The notes under the pieces: model-generated
Database searches by the model: none
What the model saw: the letters and a program-made list of their open reading frames with translations, nothing else
What the model was told of the DNA's origin: nothing
NCBI GenBank assembly: GCA_965243545.1
Contig: OZ251573.1
Coordinates: forward strand, 1 to 64,000
DNA length: 64,000 bases
Direction: 5' to 3'
DNA from: CATQHW01 sp965243545
Lineage (GTDB): Bacteria > Spirochaetota > Spirochaetia > SZUA-6 > Bin103
Part shown: positions 25,387 through 33,777 of the stretch, piece after piece
How the letters are laid out: each line of letters opens with the position of its first letter
Numbering within the stretch: position 1 is the first letter of the stretch
Program-made: the position numbers and the translations under genes

Positions 25387-27696
25387 TCAGGCAGAAGCCG
25401 CCGCCGGTGCGCCGGCGTCCGAGCCGCCGGCGTCCGAGCCGCCGAGCACACGGGCGGGGGTGAGCGGCGCTGACGTGACGCGCCGGCCGCTGCCGTGCCG
25501 GACCGCGTTGGCGATCGCCGCGGCGGTGGCGATGATCGGCGGTTCGCCCACGCCGCGCGCGCCGTGCGGGGCGAAGGCGGCCGGCCGCTCCACCAGCACC
25601 GTCTCGATCGGCGGCACGTCCTTGGCGGACGGCACCGCGTAGTCCATCAGCGTGCCGGTGAGCAGCTGGCCGTCGTCGTCGTAGACCAGGCGCTCACAGA
25701 GCGCCCATCCCGCTCCCTGCGCGGCGCCGCCCATCATCTGCCCGGCGACCGTCAGCGGATTGATCGCGCGGCCGACGTCCTGCGCCACTACGATGCCGTG
25801 CACGGTCACGCGGCCGGTCTCCTCGTCGACGCTCACCTCGGCCAGCTGTCCGCAGAAGGCCGGCGCGCGCCCGCCCGGGGCGCTGCGGCCGTGGCCGGCT
25901 ACGGGGCCGTGCAGGGCGCGCATGGCTGCCAGCTCGCCGATCGGCACGGCCGACTCCGGCACGCCCTTGACGCGCACCGCGCCGTCCGCGACCTCCAGGT
26001 CGGCGGCGTCCGCCTCCAGATGGGCGGCGGCCACGCGCAGGAGCTGCTCCTTGGCGTCGCGGGCGGCGGCGATCACCGCCGGCCCCACGCTCCTGAGCGT
26101 CTTGCTGCCGCCGGCGTTGGAGAGGTGGAAGGGGCCGTCGACCTGGCCCTGCCACCGCACGCGCACGGCGTCCGGGCTGACGCCGATCTCGTCGGCCGCC
26201 AGCAGCACCACGCTGGTGCTGACGCCGGTCAGGTCGACGGCGTTCACGTGCACGGTGACGCCGCCGTCCTCCTCGACGGTGCAGCCGGCGTTGCTGGCGT
26301 CGACGCCGCCGAACCAGGCGCCGAGCGCCGCGCCGACGCCGCGGCCCTGAGCGGCGAGCCGTCCGCGCCGCCGCCACAGCGGATGCGCGCGCATCCGCTC
26401 CAGCACCTCCCGCATGCCGATGTCCGGCCATTCGCCGCCGTCCGCCAGCGGGTCGCCGGCGCGGGAGACGTTGCGCAGACGGAGCTCCAGCGGATCGATT
26501 TGCAGGGCGATCGCCAGCTCGTCCATGGCGCTCTCCAGCGCGAACGCCTGTTGCGTCATGCCGGGCGCGCGGTACGCGCCGATCGACGGCTTGTGCGTCA
26601 TAACCGTGCGGCCGCGCACGTCGATGTTGGGCGCCTGATAGATGCTGCCGCACATCTGCACGCCGATGCCGGTCGGCGAGTTCGGGAAGCAGCCGCCGTC
26701 GTAGGTGAGGTCGGCCGTGATCGCCGTGAGCGAGCCGTCGGCGCCGGCGCCGAGCCGGATGCGGATACGGCCGCCGGCCGCCGGCTGCGCGGCGAGCAGT
26801 TCCTCGCGCCGGGTCAGGATGAGCTGCACCGGCGCGTCGACCGCGCGCGCGGCCGCTGCCGCCAGCGGCTCGTAGAGGATGAACTTGCCGCCGAAGCCGC
26901 CGCCGACCTGCATGACCTTGGCGTCGACCTCGGCCGCCGGCACGCCGAGCAGCGCCGCGGATTCCTTCTGCACGTAGGTCGGCGCCTGCGACGCGCTGCG
27001 GACGACGGCGCCGCGCGCGCCGTCCGGCGCGGCGATGGTGGCGTGCGGCTCCAGGTAGCTCTGGTGCACGCGGTCGATCTCGAACGCGAGATCGACGGTC
27101 CGGTGCGCGGCGCGAAGGGCGGCGTCCGCATCGCCGCGTTGGAAGCCGACCGGGTTGACGACGTTGGAAGGGGCCGCCGGTCCGGCGGCGGCGCCGCCGA
27201 CGTCCGCGCCGTGGTCGGCCGCCTCCAGGTCCTCGCCCGGCACGCCCTCCGGCCACACCAGCGGGGCGCCGGGCCGGGCGGCGTCGTCGATGGTGGTGAC
27301 CGCCGGCAGCGGTTCGTAGTCGACCGTGACCTGATCGACGCCGTCTTCGGCCGCCGCCTCGGAGACGGCGACCACCAGCGCGACCGGATGGCCCACGAAC
27401 AGCACGCGCTCCCGCGCCAGCAGCAACCGCACGCGGTTGGTCGGCGTCACCGCCGGCAGGTCCGCGGCGGTCAGCACGCGCACCACGCCCGGTACCGCGC
27501 ACGCGGCGCCGGCATCGATCGACCGCACGCGCGCGTGCGCGTACGGGCTCACCACCAAGCGCATGGCCAGCGTGCGCGGCTCGACGTAGTCGGCGGTAAA
27601 GCGGAGGCTCCCGCGCACCCGCGCCTCCCCGTCGATGAGCGGCGTCGGCGCGCCGACGCCCGCCCGCGCCGGCCGCCCGGCCGTTTGCGTGTTCAT
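25387..27696 (-). CDS. Xanthine dehydrogenase-type molybdopterin-binding subunit
   Basis: 769 aa from MNTQTAGRPARAG (the open frame reaches back to 27846, but the upstream part is not protein-like). It is the large subunit of a molybdenum hydroxylase: GEARVRGSLRFTADYVEP opens the family, then QVGGGFGGKF, GAYRAPGMTQQAFALES and GVGEPPIIATAAAIANAV with the catalytic Glu. Partner genes for the 2Fe-2S and FAD subunits, usually adjacent, are absent from this window; the next gene is the GMC oxidoreductase. A Ser/Gly/Ala repeat tail (GGSDAGGSDAG) is extra. Substrate unknown. Confidence 0.92.
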   Translation of the reverse strand: MNTQTAGRPARAGVGAPTPLIDGEARVRGSLRFTADYVEPRTLAMRLVVSPYAHARVRSIDAGAACAVPGVVRVLTAADLPAVTPTNRVRLLLARERVLFVGHPVALVVAVSEAAAEDGVDQVTVDYEPLPAVTTIDDAARPGAPLVWPEGVPGEDLEAADHGADVGGAAAGPAAPSNVVNPVGFQRGDADAALRAAHRTVDLAFEIDRVHQSYLEPHATIAAPDGARGAVVRSASQAPTYVQKESAALLGVPAAEVDAKVMQVGGGFGGKFILYEPLAAAAARAVDAPVQLILTRREELLAAQPAAGGRIRIRLGAGADGSLTAITADLTYDGGCFPNSPTGIGVQMCGSIYQAPNIDVRGRTVMTHKPSIGAYRAPGMTQQAFALESAMDELAIALQIDPLELRLRNVSRAGDPLADGGEWPDIGMREVLERMRAHPLWRRRGRLAAQGRGVGAALGAWFGGVDASNAGCTVEEDGGVTVHVNAVDLTGVSTSVVLLAADEIGVSPDAVRVRWQGQVDGPFHLSNAGGSKTLRSVGPAVIAAARDAKEQLLRVAAAHLEADAADLEVADGAVRVKGVPESAVPIGELAAMRALHGPVAGHGRSAPGGRAPAFCGQLAEVSVDEETGRVTVHGIVVAQDVGRAINPLTVAGQMMGGAAQGAGWALCERLVYDDDGQLLTGTLMDYAVPSAKDVPPIETVLVERPAAFAPHGARGVGEPPIIATAAAIANAVRHGSGRRVTSAPLTPARVLGGSDAGGSDAGAPAAASA

Positions 27697-27772
27697 GCCC
27701 CCGACTCTACCATGCCGCCGCCGCGTCGGGTATCCGAAACGCCGAACGGTGGGACGCGTCGGCGGACGCTTG

Positions 27773-27778
27773 TATACT
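27773..27778 (+). promoter_or_regulatory. -10 box for the RHH/membrane protein pair
   Basis: TATACT, preceded by TTG, in the 127-bp gap between the divergent hydroxylase gene and the small gene at 27824. Gives a leader of about 40 nt with the ribosome site GGGAGAAGG. The -35 is poor. Confidence 0.4.
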
Positions 27779-27823
27779 ACGTGAACAACCAAGCCGTGCT
27801 GCATGCGCACGAGGGAGAAGGCC

Positions 27824-28048
27824 ATGGCGGGAGATAGGAAGAGCACGGTGCAGCAAGTAACCGTCCTGCTGACGCCGGAAGAAATGGAGTTTCTCGAGAC
27901 TCAGGCAGGCATCGAAGGCGTCTCGTTCAATGACGTGCTGCGGCGCTCGATCATCCTGGAGAAGTTCTTTATCGATCAGCGGAGGAGGAACCGCAAGATT
28001 TATTTTGGCGTACCGGGACGGCCGCTCCGGGAAGTAATCCGGGAATAA
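27824..28048 (+). CDS. Small protein, ribbon-helix-helix-like
   Basis: 74 aa. The start is the ATG at 27824, 2-3 bp after a strong GGGAGAAGG (an earlier in-frame ATG at 27803 has none). The first third reads STVQQVTVLLTPEEMEFLET, a beta strand followed by a helix as in ribbon-helix-helix repressors, then a helix FNDVLRRSIILEKFF and a basic tail. It could bind DNA or serve as an adaptor. Ten bp separate it from a small membrane protein gene; the pair has lower GC and different codon use than the neighbours. I do not recognise the family. Confidence 0.6.
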   Translation: MAGDRKSTVQQVTVLLTPEEMEFLETQAGIEGVSFNDVLRRSIILEKFFIDQRRRNRKIYFGVPGRPLREVIRE

Positions 28049-28057
28049 AGCCGCCCC

Positions 28058-28372
28058 ATGAGCAAACGACAATCCGACCGGGCGGACGCGGACCAGCCGA
28101 CCGAGCAACCGCGGGAACGGAAGATACCTGACGTTCCGATCCCTCGGGGTGGACCGATATACGATCCGCGGCCGTTTGAAGACCAAGCGCGTCGCAGAAT
28201 CGCCTACATTCTCATTGCATTGCTGGCGATCGTGGTTCTCGCACTGCTGGCGATGGTGGTATTTGAGGTCATCGCCGTCGACGAAATCAAGGAATTCAGC
28301 GTGATCCTCGGCCCACTCGTCGCGCTCGTGTCGGCCGCCACAGGATTCTACTACGGTACCAAAGGCAAGTGA
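28058..28372 (+). CDS. Small two-helix membrane protein
   Basis: 104 aa. A hydrophilic, Pro/Arg-rich N-terminal 45 residues precede a membrane helix (about 49-72, IAYILIALLAIVVLALLAMV) and a second, weaker one (about 81-98, VILGPLVALVSAATGFYYG) with a short tail GTKGK. The N-terminal part is probably cytoplasmic. Encoded 10 bp after the ribbon-helix-helix-like gene, so the two are surely cotranscribed and likely act together. No known family recognised. Confidence 0.65.
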   Translation: MSKRQSDRADADQPTEQPRERKIPDVPIPRGGPIYDPRPFEDQARRRIAYILIALLAIVVLALLAMVVFEVIAVDEIKEFSVILGPLVALVSAATGFYYGTKGK

Positions 28373-28418
28373 TACCGCGGCCCGGTGAGCCGGCCGTTCC
28401 GCTGCTGACCGAGCTCTG

Positions 28419-28448
28419 TTGACAGCGCCGGGAGCAGGCTTCCATGAT
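28419..28448 (+). promoter_or_regulatory. Promoter for gap
   Basis: TTGACA (28419-28424) is perfect; CATGAT (28443-28448) lies 18 bp on and matches four of six -10 bases. Transcription would start within about 8 bp of the ATG at 28457, where no ribosome site is seen. Confidence 0.4.
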
Positions 28449-28456
28449 GCGGCGTG

Positions 28457-29488
28457 ATGAGCAGGCTGCGGGTCGGGTTCAACGGCATGGGGCGCATCGG
28501 CAAGAACGTGATGCGCGTGATCCTGGGGCGGTTGCCGGAGCGGTTCGAGATCGCCGCCGGCAACGATCTGGTGGCGGTCGACGACATAGCCGCCAGTCTG
28601 CCGCGCGACTCCGTGTACGGCCGCTTTCCGGCGCCGGTCGAACGGGGCGCCGGCAACGTCATACGCATCGGCGATCACCGCGTGGCCATCTACGGCGAAC
28701 GGGACGCGGCGGCGGTGCCGTGGGGCGACCACGGCGTCGACGTGGTGTTCGAGTGCACGGGGTTCTATCTCAGCCAGGAGCGGAGCGCCGCCCACCTGCG
28801 CGCCGGCGCGCGGCGGGTCGTGGTGTCGGCCCCGTGCGATGACGACACGCCGACCGTGGTGGTCGGCGTCAACCACCGGTCGCTCACCGGCGCGGAGACC
28901 ATCGTCTCCAACGCCAGCTGCACCACCAACTGCCTGGCGCCGCTGGCGGCGGTGATCGACCGCTCCTTTCCGATCACCGCCGGGCTGATGAGCACCACGC
29001 ACGCGGCGACGGCGACCCAGAAGGTCGTCGACGCGTTCGGCGGCAGCAAGAACCGGGCGACGCTCAACAACATCATCCCCGCCTCCACCGGCGCGGCCAA
29101 GGCGGTCGGCAAGGTGCTGCCGCACCTGGACGGCAAGCTGAACGGCACCGCCCTGCGCGTGCCGACCGACACCGGCAGCGTGGTGGAGGGCGTGTTCCTG
29201 ATCGAGGGACGGCATGACGCCGGCGAGGTGTTGGAGGCGATGCATGCCAACGTCACGGCCATGAACGCATCAACCATCCTGGGTCAGATCGCCTATCTGG
29301 GCGGCTACTACGAGTGTTCGCGCGACTGCGTGGGCGAGCCGTATTCATCGATGATACGCGACGATCTGCTGGCGGCGCCGGCCGGTGACGGCACGCTGCT
29401 GAAGGCGACCAGCTTCTACGACAACGAGGTCGGATTCTCTCACCGGATGGCGGAACTGGCGCTGGTGCTGGCCGAAAGCGCCACGTAA
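28457..29488 (+). CDS. gap: Type I glyceraldehyde-3-phosphate dehydrogenase
   Basis: 343 aa from ATG 28457 (a GTG sits one codon before). Central glycolysis: glyceraldehyde-3-phosphate plus NAD plus phosphate to 1,3-bisphosphoglycerate. Seen: the N-terminal VGFNGMGRIGKNVMR, the active-site NASCTTNCLAPL with the catalytic Cys, the His in STTHAATATQ and PASTGAAKAVGKVLP. It is divergent: usual THAYT is THAAT, and the NAD-side end FYDNEVGFS replaces WYDNEWGYS. So it could serve a side pathway or be an old variant. Followed by a perfect hairpin. Confidence 0.92.
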   Translation: MSRLRVGFNGMGRIGKNVMRVILGRLPERFEIAAGNDLVAVDDIAASLPRDSVYGRFPAPVERGAGNVIRIGDHRVAIYGERDAAAVPWGDHGVDVVFECTGFYLSQERSAAHLRAGARRVVVSAPCDDDTPTVVVGVNHRSLTGAETIVSNASCTTNCLAPLAAVIDRSFPITAGLMSTTHAATATQKVVDAFGGSKNRATLNNIIPASTGAAKAVGKVLPHLDGKLNGTALRVPTDTGSVVEGVFLIEGRHDAGEVLEAMHANVTAMNASTILGQIAYLGGYYECSRDCVGEPYSSMIRDDLLAAPAGDGTLLKATSFYDNEVGFSHRMAELALVLAESAT

Positions 29489-29499
29489 ATCACGCTCCG

Positions 29500-29523
29500 G
29501 CCGCCGGCCGTCTGGCCGGCGGC
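29500..29523. terminator. Perfect hairpin between gap and the facing operon
   Basis: GCCGCCGGCC and GGCCGGCGGC flank the tetraloop GTCT, a 10-bp perfect stem between two convergent genes. No T run follows on either side, so it may act as a bidirectional roadblock or rho-aided end rather than a classic terminator. Confidence 0.45.
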
Positions 29524-30702
29524 TCAGTGGTGGAAGAGGCGCACACCGGTCTTGACCATGGATATGCCGTGTTCCCGGCACGCCGCCTCCACCGCGGCGT
29601 CGAAGGACGAGCCGCCCGGCTGGGCGAGGTAGCGCACGCCGAACCCGGCGGCCGCGTCGACGTTGTCGCGGTGCGGCAGGAACCCGTCGGAACACATGCC
29701 GAGCGCCGGACAGCCGGCGATCCAGCGCCGCTCCTCGGCGGCGGCGATCGGCTCCGGCAGTGCCTGCAGGTGGGCCGCCAACGCGCGGTCGGCGGCGCCG
29801 CGCAGGCCCCGGTCGACGTAACCGGCGATGGCCGTATCCCGGTCGGCGCGGCGCACGCCGCGCCGGAAGCGCAACGCCCGCGCCTGCGGGTGCTGGCGCA
29901 GCAGCCAGGTGCGCGCTTTGGCGATGGCGAGCCGCGTACATGCTATGCGCGACTGCTGCCCGGCGGCGACGCCGATCGTCTGCCCCCGCGCGCACAGACA
30001 GACCGCGTTGGATTGCGTGTACTTGAGCGCGATCAGGCCGACGGCAAGGTCGCGCGCCGCCGCCGGCGGCAGACCGGCCGCGGCCAGCGCCTCCGCGTCG
30101 AACGCGCAGTCATTGCGCGCCTGCTCCAGCGTGACGCCGAACACCGTGCGGCGCTCCACCGGCGGCGGCCGATAGCCGGCGTCGATCTCCAGCACGTGAT
30201 AGCCGCCGCCCTTCTTGGCCGCCAGCAGCTTGAGCGCGGCCGGCGCGTAGCCGGGGGCTATGACGCCGTCGGAGACCTCCGGCCGGATCAGGCGCGCCGC
30301 CGTCTCATCGACCGGATCGCTCAGCGCGATCCAGTCCCCGTAGGAGCTGACGCGGTCGGCGCCGCGGGCGCGCGCGTAGGCGGTCGCCACCGGGCTCAGC
30401 TCGCGCGGCGCGAAGCAGGCGGCGCGCTCGGCGTCCGACAGCGGCGCCGCCACCGCGGCGCCGGCCGGGCTGACGTGCTTGAAGGAGGCGGCGGCGGCCA
30501 AGCCGGTGGCGGCGCGCAACTCGCTGACCAGCTGCCAGGCGTTGAGCGCGTCGAGCAGGTTGACGTAGCCGGGCGCCCCGTTGCGCACCACGAACGGGAG
30601 CGGCCCGCCGTCGCAGTAGGCGCGCGCCGGCGTCTGATGCGGATTGGCGCCATAGCGGAGAGCCAGACCCTCAGCGCCGCCCAAACGCTCAGCCACGCCC
30701 AA
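29524..30702 (-). CDS. Standalone AICAR formyltransferase (PurH C-domain-like)
   Basis: 392 aa. It carries the formyl-transfer half of PurH without the IMP cyclohydrolase half: LRYGANPHQTPARAY, SFKHVSPAGAAVA with the catalytic Lys-His, RSYGDW-like SSYGDWIALSD, ALKYTQSNAVCLC (substrate Asn) and CSDGFLPHRDNVD. It should move the formyl group of 10-formyl-THF to AICAR in the ninth step of purine synthesis. A separate IMP cyclohydrolase should exist elsewhere. It follows the MFS gene by 3 bp and ends an operon of three genes on this strand. Confidence 0.92.
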   Translation of the reverse strand: MGVAERLGGAEGLALRYGANPHQTPARAYCDGGPLPFVVRNGAPGYVNLLDALNAWQLVSELRAATGLAAAASFKHVSPAGAAVAAPLSDAERAACFAPRELSPVATAYARARGADRVSSYGDWIALSDPVDETAARLIRPEVSDGVIAPGYAPAALKLLAAKKGGGYHVLEIDAGYRPPPVERRTVFGVTLEQARNDCAFDAEALAAAGLPPAAARDLAVGLIALKYTQSNAVCLCARGQTIGVAAGQQSRIACTRLAIAKARTWLLRQHPQARALRFRRGVRRADRDTAIAGYVDRGLRGAADRALAAHLQALPEPIAAAEERRWIAGCPALGMCSDGFLPHRDNVDAAAGFGVRYLAQPGGSSFDAAVEAACREHGISMVKTGVRLFHH

Positions 30703-30705
30703 ATC

Positions 30706-31878
30706 TCAGCCGCGAACGGCCCCGGCGCCGGCCGGCCGCAGCTCGCGCCGCGGCGCCGACTGCCGCGGCAGCAGCAGGCCGAGCACCGCCGCGGCCAGCG
30801 GCAACAGCGCCATGACGCGCATGACCGCGGTCACGCCGGCCGCGTCGGCGATCAGTCCGAACAGCGGCATGGTGAGGCCCGCCACGCCCCAGCTGAAGCC
30901 GCCCGGCAGGCTGGAGACGAAGCCGGCGTTGGCCGGCGCGTGTTGCTGCGCCATCGCCACCAGGATCGAGTTGGTGGCGAAGACCATGGCGCCGCCGCCG
31001 GCCAGCAGCGCCAGCGCGGCCAGGCCGTCCGCCGACAGCGCCAGCAGCATGAACGGCGCCGACAGCGCCAGCGACCCCAGCACCAGCGGCTTGGGTTCCC
31101 GCCGGTCGGCCAGATAGCCCAGGACCAGGCTGCCGACCACCCCGGACAGGTTGTAGACGCTGAGCGCCACCCCCCAGGCGAGCGGCGACATGCCCCGCTC
31201 CTGGCCGAGCAGCGGCAGAAAGAACGCAAACCCGAACCCGCCGATGGAGCGCACGATCACCACCGCCACGATCGCCCCGACCGGCGCGATCGCGCGGCGG
31301 AATTCCGCCACCCGCTCCGGCAGCGCGGAACGGGGCGCCGTGCGCGCGGGCACCGCGGCGATCACGAACGGCAGTATCAGCAGTCCCGGTATCGTCGCCA
31401 GCGGCAGCCACGCCATCCCCAACCCGGTCACCAGCGCCGGCACCCACAGCGGCGTGAACCCCAGCGCCAGCGTGCCGCCAAAGATGAACAGGGCCAGCCC
31501 GAACGCGCGCCGCTCGCCGCTCAGGTCGCCGGCCAGCGCGAAGCCGCTGGGATGAAAGGCGGCGACGCCGAGTCCGCCCAGCATCACGCCCGGCACCAGC
31601 CAGCCGAAGCTGGGGGCCACGCCGACCAGCGGCGCGAACACCGCAGCCAGGGCGATGCCGACGAAGATCAGCCAGCGGCCGCGCAGGTAGTCGCCCAGGA
31701 TGCCGAGCAGCGGCTGCCCCAGGTTGCTGAGCTGCACGAATGAGCCGAGCAGCCCGATCTGGGCAAAGGTGAGCCCCAGCCGCTCGCGCACGAACGGCAG
31801 CGCCGGCGTCAGCATGGCCGCGTAGGAATCGACGCAGAAGTGGCCGAGGGTGAACACGAACAGCCGCAGGCGCTGCAT
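30706..31878 (-). CDS. MFS transporter, fosmidomycin-resistance (Fsr)-like
   Basis: 390 aa with about 12 membrane helices. The opening LGHFCVDSYAAMLTPALPF and FHPSGFALAGDLSGERRAFG are typical of the Fsr subgroup of the major facilitator superfamily. Fsr-like proteins export fosmidomycin or similar small acids; the natural substrate here is unknown. It sits between an aldo/keto reductase (15 bp) and the AICAR transformylase (3 bp), so these are one transcript. Confidence 0.88.
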   Translation of the reverse strand: MQRLRLFVFTLGHFCVDSYAAMLTPALPFVRERLGLTFAQIGLLGSFVQLSNLGQPLLGILGDYLRGRWLIFVGIALAAVFAPLVGVAPSFGWLVPGVMLGGLGVAAFHPSGFALAGDLSGERRAFGLALFIFGGTLALGFTPLWVPALVTGLGMAWLPLATIPGLLILPFVIAAVPARTAPRSALPERVAEFRRAIAPVGAIVAVVIVRSIGGFGFAFFLPLLGQERGMSPLAWGVALSVYNLSGVVGSLVLGYLADRREPKPLVLGSLALSAPFMLLALSADGLAALALLAGGGAMVFATNSILVAMAQQHAPANAGFVSSLPGGFSWGVAGLTMPLFGLIADAAGVTAVMRVMALLPLAAAVLGLLLPRQSAPRRELRPAGAGAVRG

Positions 31879-31893
31879 CCGGGGCGCCTCCGG

Positions 31894-32922
31894 CTACGGC
31901 GTGGGCGCGGCGGGGTCGATCAACTCGCGCTGGCCGATCTCCCGCCAGAAGGCGGCCGGGACCGGCGCTGCGGCGTGGCCCAGATCGGCAGCCACCTCAC
32001 TCGCGTCGCGCGCGCCGACGACCGCCGCCGCGGCGGCCGGATGGGCCAGCGGGAACTGCAGCGCGGCGGCCGCCAGCGCCACCTCGTGGCGGGCGCAGAC
32101 CGCCTCCAGCCCGCGCGCCCGCTCCTTCACCTCCGCGGACGCCGGCGAGTAGTTGAAGGTCGCGTCATTGCCCGGACCGGCCGCCAGGATGCCGGAGTTG
32201 AACACGGAGGCCATGATCACGGAGATGCCGCGCTCGGCGCAGGCGGGCAGCAGCTGCGGGAGCGCGGTCTGATCGAGCAGCGTGTAGCGGCCGGCCAGCA
32301 TGAAGCAGTCGAACTGCGCCTCGCGCGCGAAGGCCAGCAGCATCTGCCACTGGTTCATGCCCAAGCCGATCGCCCCCACCGCGCCCTGCGCGCGCAGGTC
32401 GTGCAGCGCCGGATAGGCGCCCTCCATCACCTCGCGGAAGTGGTTGCCGGTGGCGGCGCCGGGATCGCCCTCCGGGTCGTCCGGCCCATAATCCGGGTCA
32501 TGGATCAGGGCGATGTCGATGCGGTCGGTGCGGAGCCGGGCGCAGCTCTCCTCCAGCGAGCGCAGCACGGCGTCGCGGGAGAAGTCGCAGGCGACCTGCA
32601 CGCGGCTGCGGCCGGAGCGGGGCGGCTGCGCCGGGTCGAGCAGGAAGCCGACCTTGGTGGAGATGGTGAAGTCGCCGCGCGGCAGGCCGTGCAGCGCATC
32701 GCCCAGCCGCTGCTCGGACAGCCCCGCGCCGTACCGGGGGGCTGTGTCGAAGTAGCGCACGCCGGCGTCGTAGGCGGCGGCGATCGCCCCGCGCGCGGCC
32801 TTGTCGCCGTTCCTGGTGCGCGGACCGGCCAGCGGCGCTCCGCCCAGACCTATCCGGGTGACGGTGACGCCGGTCCCGCCGATGCCGGTCCCGCCGATGC
32901 CGGTCCGCTCGGTCGCAAGCAC
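31894..32922 (-). CDS. Aldo/keto reductase (aldose dehydrogenase-like)
   Basis: 342 aa from a GTG at 32922. Tetrad: FDTAPRYGAGLSEQRLG (Asp, Tyr), ISTKVGFLL (Lys), IDIALIHDPDYG (His). The long loop after the His and the phrase FMLAGRYTLLDQTALPQLLP resemble D-threo-aldose 1-dehydrogenases (L-fucose dehydrogenase group). Near the start the coding DNA carries a 15-bp repeat (GIGGTGIGGTG). The promoter is probably TGC-TATCCT, an extended -10 about 10 bp before the GTG. First gene of the three-gene operon. Confidence 0.88.
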   Translation of the reverse strand: MLATERTGIGGTGIGGTGVTVTRIGLGGAPLAGPRTRNGDKAARGAIAAAYDAGVRYFDTAPRYGAGLSEQRLGDALHGLPRGDFTISTKVGFLLDPAQPPRSGRSRVQVACDFSRDAVLRSLEESCARLRTDRIDIALIHDPDYGPDDPEGDPGAATGNHFREVMEGAYPALHDLRAQGAVGAIGLGMNQWQMLLAFAREAQFDCFMLAGRYTLLDQTALPQLLPACAERGISVIMASVFNSGILAAGPGNDATFNYSPASAEVKERARGLEAVCARHEVALAAAALQFPLAHPAAAAAVVGARDASEVAADLGHAAAPVPAAFWREIGQRELIDPAAPTP

Positions 32923-32998
32923 GTCAGCAGGATAGCACAGCGCGGCGCTTCGCGTAGCGCCGCCCGGCTCCCGGCCGGCAGCGCTGACCGACCGCGAC

Positions 32999-33179
32999 GG
33001 CGACCAGTCGGCCGCCGCGGCGCCGAAGACCGCCCCACGTGCACAGCACCCAGCCGGCGTTGCGGCGGGTGCAGCCGTGCATCGCGACGAACTCGTCGAG
33101 CAGGGCGGCTTTCCGACGCGCCGGTACGTTCGACGGTCTGTGCGGTGATCGCCTTGCGTTGACGCACGGCAAGCTCCAT
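32999..33179 (-). pseudogene. Transposase N-terminal fragment (frameshifted)
   Basis: A start with ribosome site (GAAGGAG-ATG) gives MELAVRQRKAITAQTVER, then the frame changes and ARRKAALLDEFVAMHGCTRR, NAGWVL and LVAVAVGQR follow. This matches the N-terminal region of integrase-type (IS481/ISNCY-like) transposases. It ends without a catalytic domain. Related pieces occur at 43860-43905 and 45717-45900, same strand. Confidence 0.65.
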
Positions 33180-33212
33180 CTCCTTCGCCTCCGCCGCCGA
33201 TGATGGCCAGGT

Positions 33213-33268
33213 CGTTCGTGTGGATGTTTCGATGACGCACTGCGTTCGTGTGGATTGATGATGCAATG
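33213..33268. repeat. Imperfect 30-bp direct repeat
   Basis: CGTTCGTGTGGAT at 33213-33225 and again at 33243-33255, each followed by a similar GATGAYGCAMTGC stretch. It lies between the transposase fragment and the lipoprotein promoter and may be an IS end or an operator. Confidence 0.45.
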
Positions 33269-33275
33269 CGCGCGG

Positions 33276-33281
33276 TTGACA
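33276..33281 (+). promoter_or_regulatory. -35 box of the PEGA lipoprotein promoter
   Basis: Perfect TTGACA. The -10 region (about 33297-33304, TTTACCGT) is weak. The ribosome site AAAGGAGA (33336-33343) is strong and sits 5 bp before the GTG start at 33349. Confidence 0.4.
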
Positions 33282-33348
33282 CTGCCGGGACCGTCGTTTA
33301 CCGTGACAACACCGTCGGCAGGAATCTGCTGGCGTAAAGGAGAACCAA

Positions 33349-33777
33349 GTGAAACCTCACTACCCCCCCCCCCCCCCCCCCCCCGCCCGGCGAGTCAGGA
33401 AGCTATTTCTTAGCTTAGCGGTCGTTGTCGCCATATCGATGACCGTTGGCTGCGCGTCGTTGCTGAACGACACAAATCCTCCGGTGTCGATAACGTCGAA
33501 CCCAACGAACGCCGACGTGTACGTTGACGGCCAGCTCATGGGACGGACCCCTCTTACTCAGAACATGTCCGTCAAGCATCAGCACGCTATCGTGGTACGC
33601 AAAGAAGGTTACCGTGACGGCGCTAGACAAATCGGCACGCACACCGGCGCGCTTTGGGTGATTCTGGACATTCTCTTGGGATTGGTCCCCATTATTGTTG
33701 ATGCGGCAACTGGGGATTGGCAGGAGCTTAACCGCGACGCTGTTCACGTGGAACTTGAGCAGGAACCGGCCGGTTGA
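33349..33777 (+). CDS. PEGA-domain lipoprotein with poly-C tract
   Basis: 142 aa from GTG, after a strong AAAGGAGA. The N-terminus is MKPHY, seven prolines, ARRVRK, then a hydrophobic helix with lipobox VGCA (Cys 35), so the mature protein is a lipoprotein. A PEGA domain follows (about 45-92: VSITSNPTNADVYVDGQLMG), and a hydrophobic stretch near 103-122. The seven prolines come from an uninterrupted run of 22 C; loss or gain of one base puts translation out of frame before the signal sequence. The gene has lower GC than its neighbours. PEGA domains are surface beta-domains whose ligand is usually unknown. Confidence 0.85.
   Translation: MKPHYPPPPPPPARRVRKLFLSLAVVVAISMTVGCASLLNDTNPPVSITSNPTNADVYVDGQLMGRTPLTQNMSVKHQHAIVVRKEGYRDGARQIGTHTGALWVILDILLGLVPIIVDAATGDWQELNRDAVHVELEQEPAG
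33363..33384. repeat. Homopolymer C22 in coding sequence
   Basis: 22 consecutive C starting at the third base of codon 5 of the lipoprotein gene. By far the longest homopolymer in the window. Confidence 0.95.

Noticed and set aside
25495..27837. 780-codon rightward frame opposite the molybdenum hydroxylase
   Set aside because: Low-complexity Arg/His/Ala composition and no homology pattern; antisense frame.
33102..33282. N-terminal extension of the aldo/keto reductase back to 33282
   Set aside because: The open frame is long, but the part before 32922 is Arg/Ser/Cys-rich and antisense to nothing conserved; it overlaps the transposase fragment in another frame. The family start fits the GTG at 32922.
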